A stretch of DNA of 64,000 nucleotides from Plantactinospora sp. KBS50. GTDB lineage: Bacteria > Actinomycetota > Actinomycetes > Mycobacteriales > Micromonosporaceae. Below the pieces are notes generated by a model. It was given only the letters and a program-made list of their open reading frames with translations. It was not told the DNA's origin and made no database searches. This document shows positions 23,956 to 33,412 of the stretch, in pieces; the stretch's first letter is position 1; each line of letters opens with the position of its first letter. A program made the translations under genes and the position numbers. Location: positions 5,026,001-5,090,000 of the forward strand of contig NZ_CP022961.1 in assembly GCF_002285795.1 (NCBI RefSeq), given 5' to 3'.

Positions 23956-25155
23956 ATGGACCTGGCGAGCATCTACCGCGCGGAGTACGGCCGCTGCGTC
24001 GCCACCCTGGCCCGCCTCCTCGGCGACATCAACCTTGCCGAGGAGGCGGTCCAGGACGCCTTCACCACGGCGCTGCAGACGTGGCAGACCCCGCCGCCGA
24101 ACCCGGGCGCCTGGATCGTGACCACCGCGCGCAACCGGGCCATCGACCGGCTGCGCCGGGAGTCGACCCGCCAGGCCCGGCACGCCCAGGCCCTGCTGCT
24201 GCACCAACAGGACGAGCCGTCGGAGGTGGGACCGGTGCGCGACGACCAACTGCGGCTCATCTTCACCTGCTGCCACCCCGCGCTGGCGCCCGACGCGCGG
24301 GCCGCCCTCACGCTCCGCCTGCTCGGCGGACTCGACGTACCGGAGATCGCCCGGGCCTACCTGATCCAGGAGGCGACCGTCGCCCAGCGGATCGTGCGCG
24401 CCAAGAAGAAGATCCGCGACGCCGGCATCCCCTACCGGGTACCCGAGGAGCACGAGTTGCCGGACCGGCTGCCGCCCGTGCTCACCGTGCTCTACCTGAT
24501 GTTCAACGAGGGCTACACGTCCACCGCCGGCCCGCTCATCAGAACGGACCTGTGTGCCGAGGCCATCCGGCTCGCCCGCGAGCTGGCCACGTTGATGCCC
24601 GACGAGCCCGAGGTGCTCGGCCTGCTCGCCCTGCTGCTGCTGACCGAGGCGCGTCGCCCGGCCCGGCTGGACCCGGGCGGCGAGCTGGTGCCGCTGGCCG
24701 AACAGGACCGCTCACTCTGGAACCGGACGCTCATCGCCGAGGGGCACGACCTGGTCCGCCGTTGCCTACGGCGCAACCGGCCGGGGCCGTACCAGATCCA
24801 GGCCGCGATCAGCGCGGTGCACACCGACGGCGCCGCCACCGACTGGTCGCAGGTCCTGGCACTCTACGACCAACTGCTGGCGCTCACCCCGACCCCGGTC
24901 ATCGCGCTCAACCGTGCGGTCGCCGTCGCCGAGGTGCACGGACCGGCCGTGGCTCTCGCCGCGTTGGAGGGCATCGAGCTCCCCGGCTACCACCGGCTGC
25001 CCGCCACCCGGGCCGAACTGCTGGCCCGGCTCGGACGGCACGCCGCCGCCCGCGCCGCCTACGACCAGGCCATAGAGCTGACCGGCAACGAGACCGAGCG
25101 CGCCTACCTGCTGGCCCGTCGTGCCGACCTGGCCCGCCCAGGGGAGGGCGCCTGA
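23956..25155 (+). CDS. ECF42-group RNA polymerase sigma factor with long C-terminal (TPR-like) extension
   Basis: 399 residues from ATG 23956. Region 2: RCVATLARLLGDINLAEEAV, with AWIVTTARNRAIDRLRRE. Region 4: LRLIFTCCHPALAPDARAAL, EIARAYLIQEATVAQRIVR. Residues about 180-399 are the helical extension typical of ECF42 (VLYLMFNEGYTST, WNRTLIAEGHDLV, PYQIQAAISAVH, PTPVIALNRAVAVAEV), needed for activity in studied members. No anti-sigma gene is present, as expected for this group. It acts with the DGPF protein, and a matching promoter lies at 23378. Confidence 0.93.
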   Translation: MDLASIYRAEYGRCVATLARLLGDINLAEEAVQDAFTTALQTWQTPPPNPGAWIVTTARNRAIDRLRRESTRQARHAQALLLHQQDEPSEVGPVRDDQLRLIFTCCHPALAPDARAALTLRLLGGLDVPEIARAYLIQEATVAQRIVRAKKKIRDAGIPYRVPEEHELPDRLPPVLTVLYLMFNEGYTSTAGPLIRTDLCAEAIRLARELATLMPDEPEVLGLLALLLLTEARRPARLDPGGELVPLAEQDRSLWNRTLIAEGHDLVRRCLRRNRPGPYQIQAAISAVHTDGAATDWSQVLALYDQLLALTPTPVIALNRAVAVAEVHGPAVALAALEGIELPGYHRLPATRAELLARLGRHAAARAAYDQAIELTGNETERAYLLARRADLARPGEGA

Positions 25156-25238
25156 CCGCGCTGGTCGCTGGCTGGGACCACTGCGGCTGGTCGACGGAAC
25201 ACGGGCGGGCGCCGTTAGGTTAGGCTTTCGCCCGGCAG

Positions 25239-25312
25239 GGGGCGGTAGCTCAGCCGGTTAGAGCAGTCGACTCATAATCGATCGGTCACGGGTTCGAGTC
25301 CCGTCCGCCCCA
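25239..25312 (+). tRNA. tRNA with CAT anticodon (elongator Met most likely; Ile2 possible)
   Basis: Cloverleaf: acceptor GGGGCGG/CCGCCCC, D arm GCTC...GAGC, anticodon stem GTCGA/TCGAT with loop CTCATAA (anticodon 25273-25275), T arm with GGTTCGAGTCC; CCA is encoded (25313-25315). CAT reads Met, or AUA-Ile if lysidine-modified. TAGGTTAGGCT at 25216-25226 supplies a plausible -10. Confidence 0.92.
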
Positions 25313-25315
25313 CCA

Positions 25316-25762
25316 GCCAAAACAGGCACTTGAAGATCACCATTTCGGGGCGTTGGGTGCACCGCGGGACCGGAAACGGTCCTACCGCTGCCGCTCCCGA
25401 CGCGGCGGGAACGGCACTCGGGCGGTGCCGGCCTGGACGCCGGTCGGAGGCCCCGCTTCTCCGCCGACGGCTCCGCCCGCTTCCTGCCTCCGGAGTATCG
25501 GAGTGAACGTCGATGACGGGGCCGACCGGGGTGAAGCCGACCAGTTGCTGGACGCCAGCCATCGCCGCACCGCCGGCCCCCGGAAGCCACCCAGATGCGC
25601 GATCCTGGCAGCGAGCTGGCGCGAGACCGCGGGCGAACGGTCACGGTAAGTTGTCCGGGTGGCGGGGCCAGGGATGGCGCGGGTGCAGATCTGGACCGAC
25701 GGTCTGGGCTGAGGTAACGGCCCGCCCGCGCCGAGTCGGGCGGACAGGCCAGTACTCAGCGG
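25316..25762. other. Gene-free stretch after the tRNA
   Basis: 447 bases. A small hairpin (GGACCG-GAAA-CGGTCC, 25367-25382) may end the tRNA transcript. No integrase or att-like duplication of the tRNA 3' end was found. Open frames here lack family features. Confidence 0.5.
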
Positions 25763-26779
25763 TCAGCTCGGACTGCGATGGATGCGTCGGAGGCCGAACC
25801 CGATCAGGAGTGCGCTGAGGGCGAGGTAGAGCGCGGTCTCGATCAGCTGGAACGGCCAGTACCGGTGGTGGGGTTGGTAGGTGATGTCGACGTGGAGGTC
25901 GAGGTTGCCCAGGCACACCGCGAGGTCGCCGAAGGTGCCGGTTGCCCCGGTTGGTGGTGCGTCGTAGAAGCAGTCGTCGAAGACCGCCTCGGGCAGCGGC
26001 TGGCCGTCCGCGGTCTGCAGCTCGCTCACGTCGGTGACCCAGGCGTCGGGGACGTTCAGGCCCTTGACGACCGCACCGCCGGTGAGGCTGCCGAGGCCAC
26101 GGGCCTGGTTGATGGCTTCGGTGGTCATGTCGAGCGAGAGCCGTTCCGGCGGCAGGTAGTGCGGCCGGACCAGGTTCGGCATGGCGAACTGGACGACGAT
26201 GACCGCGAGCATGGTCAGGGCGATCGCGGGCACGGTACGGCGTAGCAGGAGCCCGACGATGGTCACGAGCGCGAAGCCGAACACGGTGTAGGCGACCGGT
26301 GCGATGTTACGGGCGCCGAACATGATGGTGCTGAACCGGTGGTCGGCGACCAGGTCGACCGGGCCGGCTGCCCAGGTGAGCAAGGCGCTGGCCACACTGG
26401 CCACGGCCGCGCTTGCCGTACCGACGACCAGGACCTTGACGGCGAGCCAGCGGCGGCGGGTGACGCTCTGGTTCCACACCAGCCGATGGGTGCCGGTCTC
26501 GATCTCGCGGGCCACGAGCGGCGCGCCCCAGAACGCGCCCACGACGGCGGGGATGAGACCGAACCCTGCGGCGATGAACAGCAGGGTGTTCTCGTACTCG
26601 CTGCGGAACTGGCTCATCAGCGCTTCGCAGTCGCCCAGGCTCTGGCAGCGGGCACGGTAGGCGTCGTAGGAGTCGTGGATGTCTATGCCGAGGACGACCA
26701 GGTAGACGGCGAAGCCGGTCAGGGCGGCCAACCCGACCAGCGCCGGTACGCGGAACTGCCGCCAGCTCAACCACATCAT
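25763..26779 (-). CDS. ABC transporter permease (ABC-2-like)
   Basis: 338 residues; the start MM at 26779 overlaps the stop of the ATPase gene (ATGA). Six hydrophobic segments: about 12-32, 70-95, 118-145, 165-190, 195-215 and 310-332. A periplasmic loop (about 215-305) contains the DDCFYDAPP region. EIETGTHRLVWNQSVTRRRW after the second segment is typical of ABC-2 exporter permeases. With the upstream ATPase it forms a complete two-gene exporter; the substrate is unknown. It is divergent from the sensor kinase operon, which may control it. Confidence 0.88.
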   Translation of the reverse strand: MMWLSWRQFRVPALVGLAALTGFAVYLVVLGIDIHDSYDAYRARCQSLGDCEALMSQFRSEYENTLLFIAAGFGLIPAVVGAFWGAPLVAREIETGTHRLVWNQSVTRRRWLAVKVLVVGTASAAVASVASALLTWAAGPVDLVADHRFSTIMFGARNIAPVAYTVFGFALVTIVGLLLRRTVPAIALTMLAVIVVQFAMPNLVRPHYLPPERLSLDMTTEAINQARGLGSLTGGAVVKGLNVPDAWVTDVSELQTADGQPLPEAVFDDCFYDAPPTGATGTFGDLAVCLGNLDLHVDITYQPHHRYWPFQLIETALYLALSALLIGFGLRRIHRSPS

Positions 26780-27687
26780 CGCCGCACCTGCCCGACCGTA
26801 GCGGTGATGCGGGTGGTGGATGCGCTGCGGGTGAGGTAGCTGAGGACGAGTTCCTCCAGCGGGACGGGCTCGACCCTGCCCGGCAGCAGCGGCGGCACCG
26901 GGTCGGCTCGTACCACGGCGCGGCTGTGCCGGTCGGTGTGTTCTAGCTGGATGACCTTCACCTCGCGGGGAAGCTGGTCGAGCGCGCGCCGGGGAGCGGT
27001 GAGCCGGCGGTGGGTGGCGAGCAGGTCCGGTACGTCTCCGGCGAGCTGTACCCGGGCGTCGCACAGTACGACTAGGTGGTCGCAGACCCGTGCGACGTCG
27101 GTGAGCAGGTGTGAGGAGAGGACGGCGCTGGCGCCCAACTCGGCCACGAAGTCCGTCAGGCTCTGGAGGAACCGGTTGCGGGCCAACGGGTCCAGCGCGG
27201 CGGCGGGCTCGTCGAAGATAAGCAGCTCGGGGCGTTTCGCGGCGGCGATCGTCAACGCGAGCTGGGCACGCTGCCCGCCGGAGAGGCGGCCTGCCTTCTG
27301 GGTCGGGTTGAGTCCGACCTCGGCCAGCCGCCGCTCGGCCAGGGCGTGGTCCCACGCTGGGTTCAGCCGGGCACCCAGGCGCAGGTGGTCGGCCACGGTG
27401 AACGAGGCGTACACGGGTGTGTCCTGGGCGACGAAGCCCACCCTCGCCAGGTGGGACGCGTCGGCAGCCGGCCGTGCCCCCAGCACCCGCAGGGTGCCGG
27501 CGGTCGGTTGGATCAGTCCGCAGGCGAGTTGCAGCAGCGTCGACTTGCCGGCGCCGTTCGGGCCGACCAGACCGACCACCCGGCCTCGCGGTATCCGGAG
27601 GTTGAGATCGGTCAGGGCCGGCCGGCGGCGGTACCGCTTGGTCAGGCCCTCGGCGTGCAGCGCGAGTGCAGAGTCCTCATGTGGCAT
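26776..27687 (-). CDS. ABC transporter ATP-binding protein
   Basis: 303 residues from ATG 27687 (GGATGGGG upstream). Walker A GPNGAGKST near 44-52, Q-loop GFVAQDTPVYA, signature RLSGGQRAQLAL, Walker B LLIFDEPAAALDP (the usual Thr is Ala), H-loop SSHLL. The C-terminal ~80 residues form an extra domain seen in antibiotic-type exporters. Coupled to the permease gene. Confidence 0.93.
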   Translation of the reverse strand: MPHEDSALALHAEGLTKRYRRRPALTDLNLRIPRGRVVGLVGPNGAGKSTLLQLACGLIQPTAGTLRVLGARPAADASHLARVGFVAQDTPVYASFTVADHLRLGARLNPAWDHALAERRLAEVGLNPTQKAGRLSGGQRAQLALTIAAAKRPELLIFDEPAAALDPLARNRFLQSLTDFVAELGASAVLSSHLLTDVARVCDHLVVLCDARVQLAGDVPDLLATHRRLTAPRRALDQLPREVKVIQLEHTDRHSRAVVRADPVPPLLPGRVEPVPLEELVLSYLTRSASTTRITATVGQVRR

Positions 27688-27842
27688 GGCCCCATCCTGC
27701 GAACGGAGGCCCGCCCAGACACCGGTCGGAAGCATGGTTCCCGCGCCGATGACCGTACTTTCGACCGGTTCGCCGGCCGGCGGACGTTCCTAGCCTCAGG
27801 GGCATGGGTGCTACAGGCCGGCCGACTGGGCTGGAAGGAACC

Positions 27843-28313
27843 ATGGTCAACATCGGGCTGGGGGTGGTGTTCCTCGCCGGGATCGCCACGACTGCGTACC
27901 TGCTCATCGATAGTTGGGGCGGTGCGTACTGGATCTTCAACGGCGTCATCGGTGCGGTGGTGTGCACGCTCGCGCTGCTGCGCGAACGGCAGCGGGCGTG
28001 GGCCGCGACCGGTGGCCTCGCCATCGCGGCGATCGCCCTGGTGGTCTCCGTCGTTGCCGACCTGCCCCGCGAGCCAGGCCCGGTCACAGCCCTGGCGCTG
28101 TGCGTGCTGATCGGCTCCGCCCTCAGGGGGCTGCCGGTGCCGTGGGCGGTCGCCATCGCCGCCGGCGGGCTGGCGGTCGGGGTCAGCACGCTCGCGTCCG
28201 GTTCGGTGGTCGCGCTGTTCGCCGCGCTCGGGTGGCCGGTGGCCGTGGCGACCGGCGTGGTCATGCGCGCGGTCGACCGCTCGTCCGGCGACCCAATAGC
28301 CTCGGTACGGTGA
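27843..28313 (+). CDS. Membrane protein paralogous to the sensor domain of the adjacent histidine kinase
   Basis: 156 residues from ATG 27843 (GGAAGGA upstream; an in-frame ATG at 27804 is alternative). Five hydrophobic segments and no kinase part. It aligns by eye with the N-terminal membrane domain of the next gene: SWGGAYWIF against SWGARYWLF, VVCTLALLRERQR against VVCLLALVRHRHR, LPREPGP against LPAEPGP, LIGSALRGLP against LVGSAIRALP. Its stop overlaps the kinase GTG start (GTGA). It may form a heteromeric sensor with the kinase, or be a leftover of tandem duplication. Confidence 0.82.
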   Translation: MVNIGLGVVFLAGIATTAYLLIDSWGGAYWIFNGVIGAVVCTLALLRERQRAWAATGGLAIAAIALVVSVVADLPREPGPVTALALCVLIGSALRGLPVPWAVAIAAGGLAVGVSTLASGSVVALFAALGWPVAVATGVVMRAVDRSSGDPIASVR

Positions 28314-29449
28314 ACCTTCCAGGCCGCTGGGTCGGGTTGGCGTCCTCGGCCACGCTCGGGGTGCTGTTCGTCACGGCGATCGTGGTGCAGGCGGTGGCCA
28401 TCGCCCAGAGTTGGGGTGCCCGCTACTGGCTCTTCGGCGGCTGCGCCGCGGCCGTAGTGTGCCTGCTCGCGCTGGTGCGCCACCGGCACCGGACAGGGAC
28501 GGCGGTCGCGGGACTGGCCATTGCCGCGGTGGCGGTCGGCGTTGCGCACATCGCCCACCTGCCGGCCGAGCCGGGACCGGCCCTGGCGCTGGGCCTCGCG
28601 GTGCTGGTCGGCTCCGCGATCAGAGCGCTGCCACCGGCGCCGGCCGCCGTCGTCGCCGGCACCGCCCTCGCGGTCGTCGCCGGCAGCCACCTGGCAGGTC
28701 GCCCGTCCGCCGCCGGGATCTCGGCCGCGACGGTGATCGGCGGGGTGGCCTGGCTCGCCGCCGTGGCGGTCGGGCTTGGGCTGCGGCTGCTGGACCAGCG
28801 GGCCCGCGCCACCGCCGCGCAGGTGCGGCAGGCCGAGCGGCAGGAGCTGGCCCGGGAGCTGCACGACCTGGTTGCCCACCACATTACTGCCATGCTGGTC
28901 CAGGCCCAGGCGGCGCAGATCGTCGCTCGCCGCAGCCCCGAGAAGGCAGCCGAGTCGTTGTCCGGCATCGAAGACGCGGGCGCGGAGGCCCTCACCGCGA
29001 TGCGCCGCATCGTCGGGCTGCTACGCGACACCGACGACGCGGCGCCCGTCGCGCCCGGACCGGAACAGCTCACCGCACTGGTCGCACGCTTCAACCGGCA
29101 CGGGCCAACCGTGCGGCTGTACCCGCCGGACGGGCGCGTGCCCGGGCCGCCGGAGGTGACCAGCACCATCTACCGGATCGTGCAGGAGGCGCTGACCAAC
29201 GTGTCCCGGCATGCGCCGCACGCCCACGGGGTCACCGTCACCCTCGACCAGGACCCGCCGGGCCACCTGACCGTCGAGATCACCGACGACGCGCCGCCGG
29301 CCCGGCTCCGCCACCGCGGCGGGTACGGCCTGATCGGTATGCGCGAACGGGTCGAGGTGCTCGGCGGCACGCTGACCGCCGGTCCTCGACCCGCCGGTGG
29401 CTGGTGCGTGCGGGCCACCCTGCCCTCGCCCGCGGGGGAGCGCCGATGA
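28310..29449 (+). CDS. NarL/DesK-type sensor histidine kinase
   Basis: 379 residues from GTG 28310. Five or six membrane segments (about 10-160), then a HisKA_3 dimerisation domain with phosphoacceptor His185 (ELARELHDLVAHHITAML) and HATPase (IYRIVQEALTNVSRHAPHA, then GGYGLIGMRERVEVLGG). It phosphorylates the response regulator encoded next (ATGA overlap at 29446). The membrane domain is duplicated in the upstream gene. The stimulus is unknown; the divergent ABC exporter is a likely target. Confidence 0.93.
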   Translation: MNLPGRWVGLASSATLGVLFVTAIVVQAVAIAQSWGARYWLFGGCAAAVVCLLALVRHRHRTGTAVAGLAIAAVAVGVAHIAHLPAEPGPALALGLAVLVGSAIRALPPAPAAVVAGTALAVVAGSHLAGRPSAAGISAATVIGGVAWLAAVAVGLGLRLLDQRARATAAQVRQAERQELARELHDLVAHHITAMLVQAQAAQIVARRSPEKAAESLSGIEDAGAEALTAMRRIVGLLRDTDDAAPVAPGPEQLTALVARFNRHGPTVRLYPPDGRVPGPPEVTSTIYRIVQEALTNVSRHAPHAHGVTVTLDQDPPGHLTVEITDDAPPARLRHRGGYGLIGMRERVEVLGGTLTAGPRPAGGWCVRATLPSPAGERR

Positions 29450-30105
29450 CGATCAAGGTGCTACTCGCCGAAGACCAGGCGATGATCCGCAGTGGGCTGC
29501 GGCTCATCCTCGAAGACCAGCCCGACATCCGCGTGATCGCCGAAGCATCCGACGGGGTGGACGCGGTCGCCCGGGCCCGGCAGCTGCGACCGGACGTGTG
29601 CCTGGTCGACATCCGGATGCCGCGGCTGGACGGCATCGAGGTCACCCGCGCGCTGGCCGGGCGAGGCGTCGCCTTCCCGTTGCGGGTCATCGTGGTCACT
29701 ACCTTCGACCTGGACGAGTACGTCTACGGTGCGCTGCGCGGCGGTGCGGTCGGCTTCATCCTCAAGGACGCCGGCCCCACGCTGCTGGTGGAGGCCGTCC
29801 GGGCTGCGTACCAGGGTGACGCCCTGATCTCACCGTCGATCACGTCGCGGCTGCTGCGCCACCTCACCGCGGCCGGACGATCCGGCCCCACCCCCCGGCC
29901 GTCATCGCCCCTGACCGACCGCGAGATCGAGGTCATCCGCGCGGTCGCCCGCGGCCGCACCAACCAGGAGGTCGCCGCGGAGCTGTTCATTTCCCTGAGC
30001 ACGGTCAAGACGCACCTGTCCACGATCATGTCCAAGCTCCAGCTGCGTAACCGGGTCGAGATCGCCGCCTGGGCCTGGGAGAACCGCGTTATAGACAGCG
30101 CCTGA
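29446..30105 (+). CDS. LuxR/NarL-family response regulator
   Basis: 219 residues from ATG 29446. Receiver domain: acidic pair Glu9/Asp10, phosphoacceptor Asp55 (CLVDIRMPRLDGIE), Thr in VVTTFD, Lys in GFILKDAG. A LuxR-type HTH spans about 155-215 (LTDREIEVIRAVARGRTNQE, LFISLSTVKTHLSTIMSKL). It is translationally coupled to the kinase. Confidence 0.95.
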   Translation: MTIKVLLAEDQAMIRSGLRLILEDQPDIRVIAEASDGVDAVARARQLRPDVCLVDIRMPRLDGIEVTRALAGRGVAFPLRVIVVTTFDLDEYVYGALRGGAVGFILKDAGPTLLVEAVRAAYQGDALISPSITSRLLRHLTAAGRSGPTPRPSSPLTDREIEVIRAVARGRTNQEVAAELFISLSTVKTHLSTIMSKLQLRNRVEIAAWAWENRVIDSA

Positions 30106-30288
30106 GCCGCTACTCCGGCCGCCCCAGCACCGGCCTCTGCTCCCGGGCCCCAGCAGTTGCGCATTCACCAGCGCCGCACCGGTCACCCAGCACCTGGCGC
30201 GGGACGGTTGGCACCCAACCAGGCCGCATACGGGTCCTCCGCGACTCCATGGGATTGGCAAGGTCAAATCAGCCGGAGGTCGAGTCCG

Positions 30289-31263
30289 TTATCCGCGTCC
30301 GCGGGACGCCAGAGCCTGGTCCGCGTACGCCCAGAGGCGATCGGCGGCGGCCGGGTCAACCGCGTGCGCGGCGACCCCTCCGGTGGCCTCCGGGCCGCCG
30401 GCCACCACCTCGACCTCCTGGTTGTCGTCGAAGTACCGGCCCGTGACCCCCTCGACCAGCGGCGACGCGGCCAGCAGCACGGTGGTCGCGGCGCCCTGTT
30501 CACGCGTCTTGAAGTAGGGCTGCTCGATGCGATTGCCCGCCTCGTCCATCGCCCCGAACGCGCGCAGCGTCTCGTCGTCCATGTGGCGCTGGAGGTTGGT
30601 GGTGATGAAGCCGGGGTTGAGGGCGTTGGCGGTGATCCCGGCCGTGGCCCAGTGCCGGCTGATGCCGACGGCGAGCAGGACCACCGCGGCCTTTGACCGA
30701 CCGTACGCCGACCACGGGTCGTACGGCTGCCGTTCGAACTGCGGGTCGTCGAAGTCGAATGCCTCCCGCAGGTGTGCTCCGGAGCTGACGAGCACCACCC
30801 GGGCCGAGTCGGCGGCGCGCAGTTCGTCGTGCAGGCCGCGGGCGAGTGCGAAGTGGCCGAAGTAGTTCGTGCCGAGCTGAAGCTCCCAGCCCTGCGGGGT
30901 GAGCTGTCTGGTCGGGATCGCCATGATCCCGGCATTGGCGACCAGCACGTGCAGCGGCCCCGTCCAGGCGGCGACGAAGGCGTCGACCGAGGCCAGGTCG
31001 GCCAGGTCGAGGGCGGCGGCGCGTACGGCGCCGGGTCCGGGTCCGGCGAACTCCGCCACCATGGCGTCGGCGCTCGCCGGGTTGCGGGTGGCGACGGTGA
31101 CCTCCGCCCCGGCGCCGGCCAGGGCGCGGACCGTCTCCGCGCCGATGCCGGAGGCGCCGCCGGTGACGATCATCCGGCGATCGGTGAGATCGACGCCGTC
31201 GAGGATCTCGCTGGCGGTGGTGCGGGCGGTGAACGGGGTGGCGACTCGGGTGTGGGCTGTCAT
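30289..31263 (-). CDS. Short-chain dehydrogenase/reductase (retinol-dehydrogenase-like)
   Basis: 324 residues from ATG 31263. Rossmann motif VTGGASGIGAETVRAL near 34, RNP after the second strand, VLVANAGIM (NAG variant), VLVSSGAH catalytic Ser, and YGRSKAA (Tyr and Lys). The C-terminal part includes GAATTVLLAASPLVEGVTG. The extended form with a PQGWELQLGTNYFGHFALA segment is shared with the SDR at 32294-33223, so the two flanking the HTH regulator are paralogues. Substrate unknown. Confidence 0.9.
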   Translation of the reverse strand: MTAHTRVATPFTARTTASEILDGVDLTDRRMIVTGGASGIGAETVRALAGAGAEVTVATRNPASADAMVAEFAGPGPGAVRAAALDLADLASVDAFVAAWTGPLHVLVANAGIMAIPTRQLTPQGWELQLGTNYFGHFALARGLHDELRAADSARVVLVSSGAHLREAFDFDDPQFERQPYDPWSAYGRSKAAVVLLAVGISRHWATAGITANALNPGFITTNLQRHMDDETLRAFGAMDEAGNRIEQPYFKTREQGAATTVLLAASPLVEGVTGRYFDDNQEVEVVAGGPEATGGVAAHAVDPAAADRLWAYADQALASRGRG

Positions 31264-31395
31264 GACCTCGACGCTACAAGTGAATATTCTGAAATGTCCG
31301 TTGTCTGGGATCCGCGACCTGCCGGTCGTCGCCCGTCGACCGGGCCGAGCACCGGCGACTCGTCGAGACGCTCAACCTGACCTGACCGGCGCCGC

Positions 31396-32232
31396 TCAGA
31401 TGCCCTGGCCGGCGACGACCGACAGGAGTTGGAGCTTCCCGTGGCTCTCGCTGCCCGGGGTGGCGGTGAAGACCTGCAGCGCCTGGGACTGGTCGGGGTC
31501 GACGAGGATCTGGCAGTGCAGTTCGAGGAGCCCCAACTGCGGATGCCGGATGATCTTCGGACCACAGTGCGGCCCCGGCACCGGGTGCTCGCGCCAGAGC
31601 GCCGCGAACTCCGGACTGCGCACCAGCAGCGCGTCGACGATCCGCCCGGCCCACGAGTGCCGCCCGTCCCGGGTGTACGCGTGATGCAGGTCGGCGGCGA
31701 TGAGACGGCTCTGTCCCGGGTGTTCCTCGACCGGGTGGAGGCGCCGGGAATCCGGGTCGGCGAACCACCGGTAGTGCAGGCTGCGCGCGAGGCCGGTGTG
31801 TGCGGTCTCGTCGCCCAGCAGTGCGCTCGCCAGCCGGGTCTGGACCAGCGTTTCGCCGAGGCTGCTCACCACCTGCGCGGCCGCGTCGCCGAGGCCGTCG
31901 AAGATGCGCATCATGCCGGGGTTGATGTGGTCGGTGCGGGGCGAGCGCCGGGGTGTGGGATAGCCGCCGAGTCGGAAGAGGTGGTCCCGCTCCTGCAGGG
32001 AGAGCCGCAGACCACGGGCGATCGCCGCGAGCATCTGCTCGGACGGGCGCGGGCCGCGCTGCTGCTCGATCCGGCTGTAGTAGTCGGTCGACATGTCGCT
32101 GAGCGCGGCGACCTCCTCGCGCCGCAGCCCACCGGTGCGCCGCAGCCGCTGCCCACGGGGCAGCCCGACGTCCTCGGGTTGCAGCGCCTCGCGCCGGGTC
32201 CGGAGGAACTCGGCGAGCCGGGCACGGTCCAT
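31396..32232 (-). CDS. XRE-family regulator with MmyB-like ligand-binding domain
   Basis: 278 residues from ATG 32232 (AAAGGGAG upstream). The N-terminal HTH (about 1-75) reads LAEFLRTRREALQPEDVGLP, GLRREEVAALSDMSTDYYSR, IEQQRGPRPSEQMLAAIARG. The C-terminal MmyB-like domain (about 100-270) is a PAS-like fold described as fatty-acid binding in related actinobacterial regulators. It lies between two same-strand SDR genes, a very common arrangement in which it represses the adjacent SDR. Confidence 0.93.
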   Translation of the reverse strand: MDRARLAEFLRTRREALQPEDVGLPRGQRLRRTGGLRREEVAALSDMSTDYYSRIEQQRGPRPSEQMLAAIARGLRLSLQERDHLFRLGGYPTPRRSPRTDHINPGMMRIFDGLGDAAAQVVSSLGETLVQTRLASALLGDETAHTGLARSLHYRWFADPDSRRLHPVEEHPGQSRLIAADLHHAYTRDGRHSWAGRIVDALLVRSPEFAALWREHPVPGPHCGPKIIRHPQLGLLELHCQILVDPDQSQALQVFTATPGSESHGKLQLLSVVAGQGI

Positions 32233-32293
32233 GCTGACTCCCTTTCGGATCGCGGCGCTCCGGTCAAGGGGCGCCGCACGGCAACCTCGTGCC

Positions 32294-33223
32294 TCACCCG
32301 GCGAACGCGACCTGGGCCAACTGTTCCGAGACGGTCCAGAGCCGGGCCGCGTCGGCGGTGTCGCGGGCCGACCGGTAGATGGCGAGTTCGGTCGGGCCGC
32401 CGGTGAACTGGCCGAACCCGTCCGGCCCGTAGAACCTGCCACCGCGCGCGTCGGGACTGGTCGCCGCGTGCAGGGCGGGCAGCAGGCCGGCGTCGACGGC
32501 CTGCACGAACAGGCCCCACCGCAGCAGCCGCCGCAGCACGGCCTCGTGCGCCGACGGCCGGGAGCGGCCCAGGTTCGGGCCGGCGGCGTACAGGTTGGTC
32601 ATGGTGGTACCCGGGTGGGCGACGTTGCTGATGATGCCCCAGCCGGCCGCCCGGCTGCGCCGGTCCAGTTCCAGACCGAAGTGCAGGGTGGCGAGCTTCG
32701 ACCGGTTGTACGCCCCGACCGGCGAATACCTCCGCTCGCTCTGCAGGTCGTCCCAGTCGAGCTTCCCGTAACGGGCGGCGCTGCTCGACATCGTGGTCAC
32801 CCGCGCCCGCCCGGCCCGCAGCAACGGCAGCAGGCCGGCGGTCAGCGCCACGTGGCCGATGTGGTTCGTCCCGAACTGCAGCTCAAGGCCGTCGGTGGTG
32901 GTGTGCCGGGTCGGCGGGGTCATCACCCCGGCGTTGTTGACCAGGATGTGGATCGGACGTCCCTCGTCGCGCATGGTGTCGGAGAACGCCCGGATCGAGC
33001 CGAGTGAGGCGAGGTCGAGGTTCCGGGTGGAGATGGTCGCCCCCGGCACCGCCGCCCCTACCTTTCCGGCTGCCGCGGCACCCTTGTCCGGATTCCGTAC
33101 CGGCAGCACCACCTCGGCGCCGGCCTGGGCCAGCCGCCGGGCGAGTCCGAGGCCGAGACCGTCGCTGCCGCCGGTCACCACGGCAAGCTTTCCGGTCAGC
33201 TCGGGTACGGTCACGCTCTCCAC
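32294..33223 (-). CDS. Short-chain dehydrogenase/reductase
   Basis: 309 residues from GTG 33223, chosen because AGGGAG lies five bases upstream; GTGs at 33268 and 33214 are alternatives. [15 protein letters not shown] dinucleotide site, [29 protein letters not shown] (Tyr/Lys). It has the same extended architecture as the SDR at 30289. Upstream of it the TetR gene is on the same strand but separated by 189 bases. Confidence 0.9.
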   Translation of the reverse strand: MESVTVPELTGKLAVVTGGSDGLGLGLARRLAQAGAEVVLPVRNPDKGAAAAGKVGAAVPGATISTRNLDLASLGSIRAFSDTMRDEGRPIHILVNNAGVMTPPTRHTTTDGLELQFGTNHIGHVALTAGLLPLLRAGRARVTTMSSSAARYGKLDWDDLQSERRYSPVGAYNRSKLATLHFGLELDRRSRAAGWGIISNVAHPGTTMTNLYAAGPNLGRSRPSAHEAVLRRLLRWGLFVQAVDAGLLPALHAATSPDARGGRFYGPDGFGQFTGGPTELAIYRSARDTADAARLWTVSEQLAQVAFAG

Positions 33224-33412
33224 AACAACTCCCTGGTAGACGGTGTTTCCGACGGCTGCAACGGTCACACCGCGAGACGGCGGGCAACCAGGGATGGACA
33301 GTCCCTGGCTACCGTCTGCGAACAGCGGATCAGCTCGGCGAGATCACGGATCAGCTCGGCGACCGGCCGTCCTTGAGCAGATCGAGGATCCGAACCAGGG
33401 GAACGTCAACCG

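Noticed and set aside
25215-25226. Half iron box TTAGGTTAGGCT before the tRNA
   Set aside because: Only the left half matches; it fits better as the -10 region of the tRNA promoter.
25258-25644. Minus-strand reading frames overlapping the CAT tRNA (ending like GADGTRTRDR or VGRTGLEPVTDRL)
   Set aside because: These are the antisense translation of the tRNA itself, a well-known false protein; no ribosome site or family support.
25239-25762. tRNA as integration site of a mobile element
   Set aside because: No integrase, no duplicated tRNA 3' end, and normal chromosomal genes follow.
31264-31395. Possible gene remnant between the SDR and HTH genes (frame ending LVETLNLT)
   Set aside because: Too short, no ribosome site, no recognisable family.
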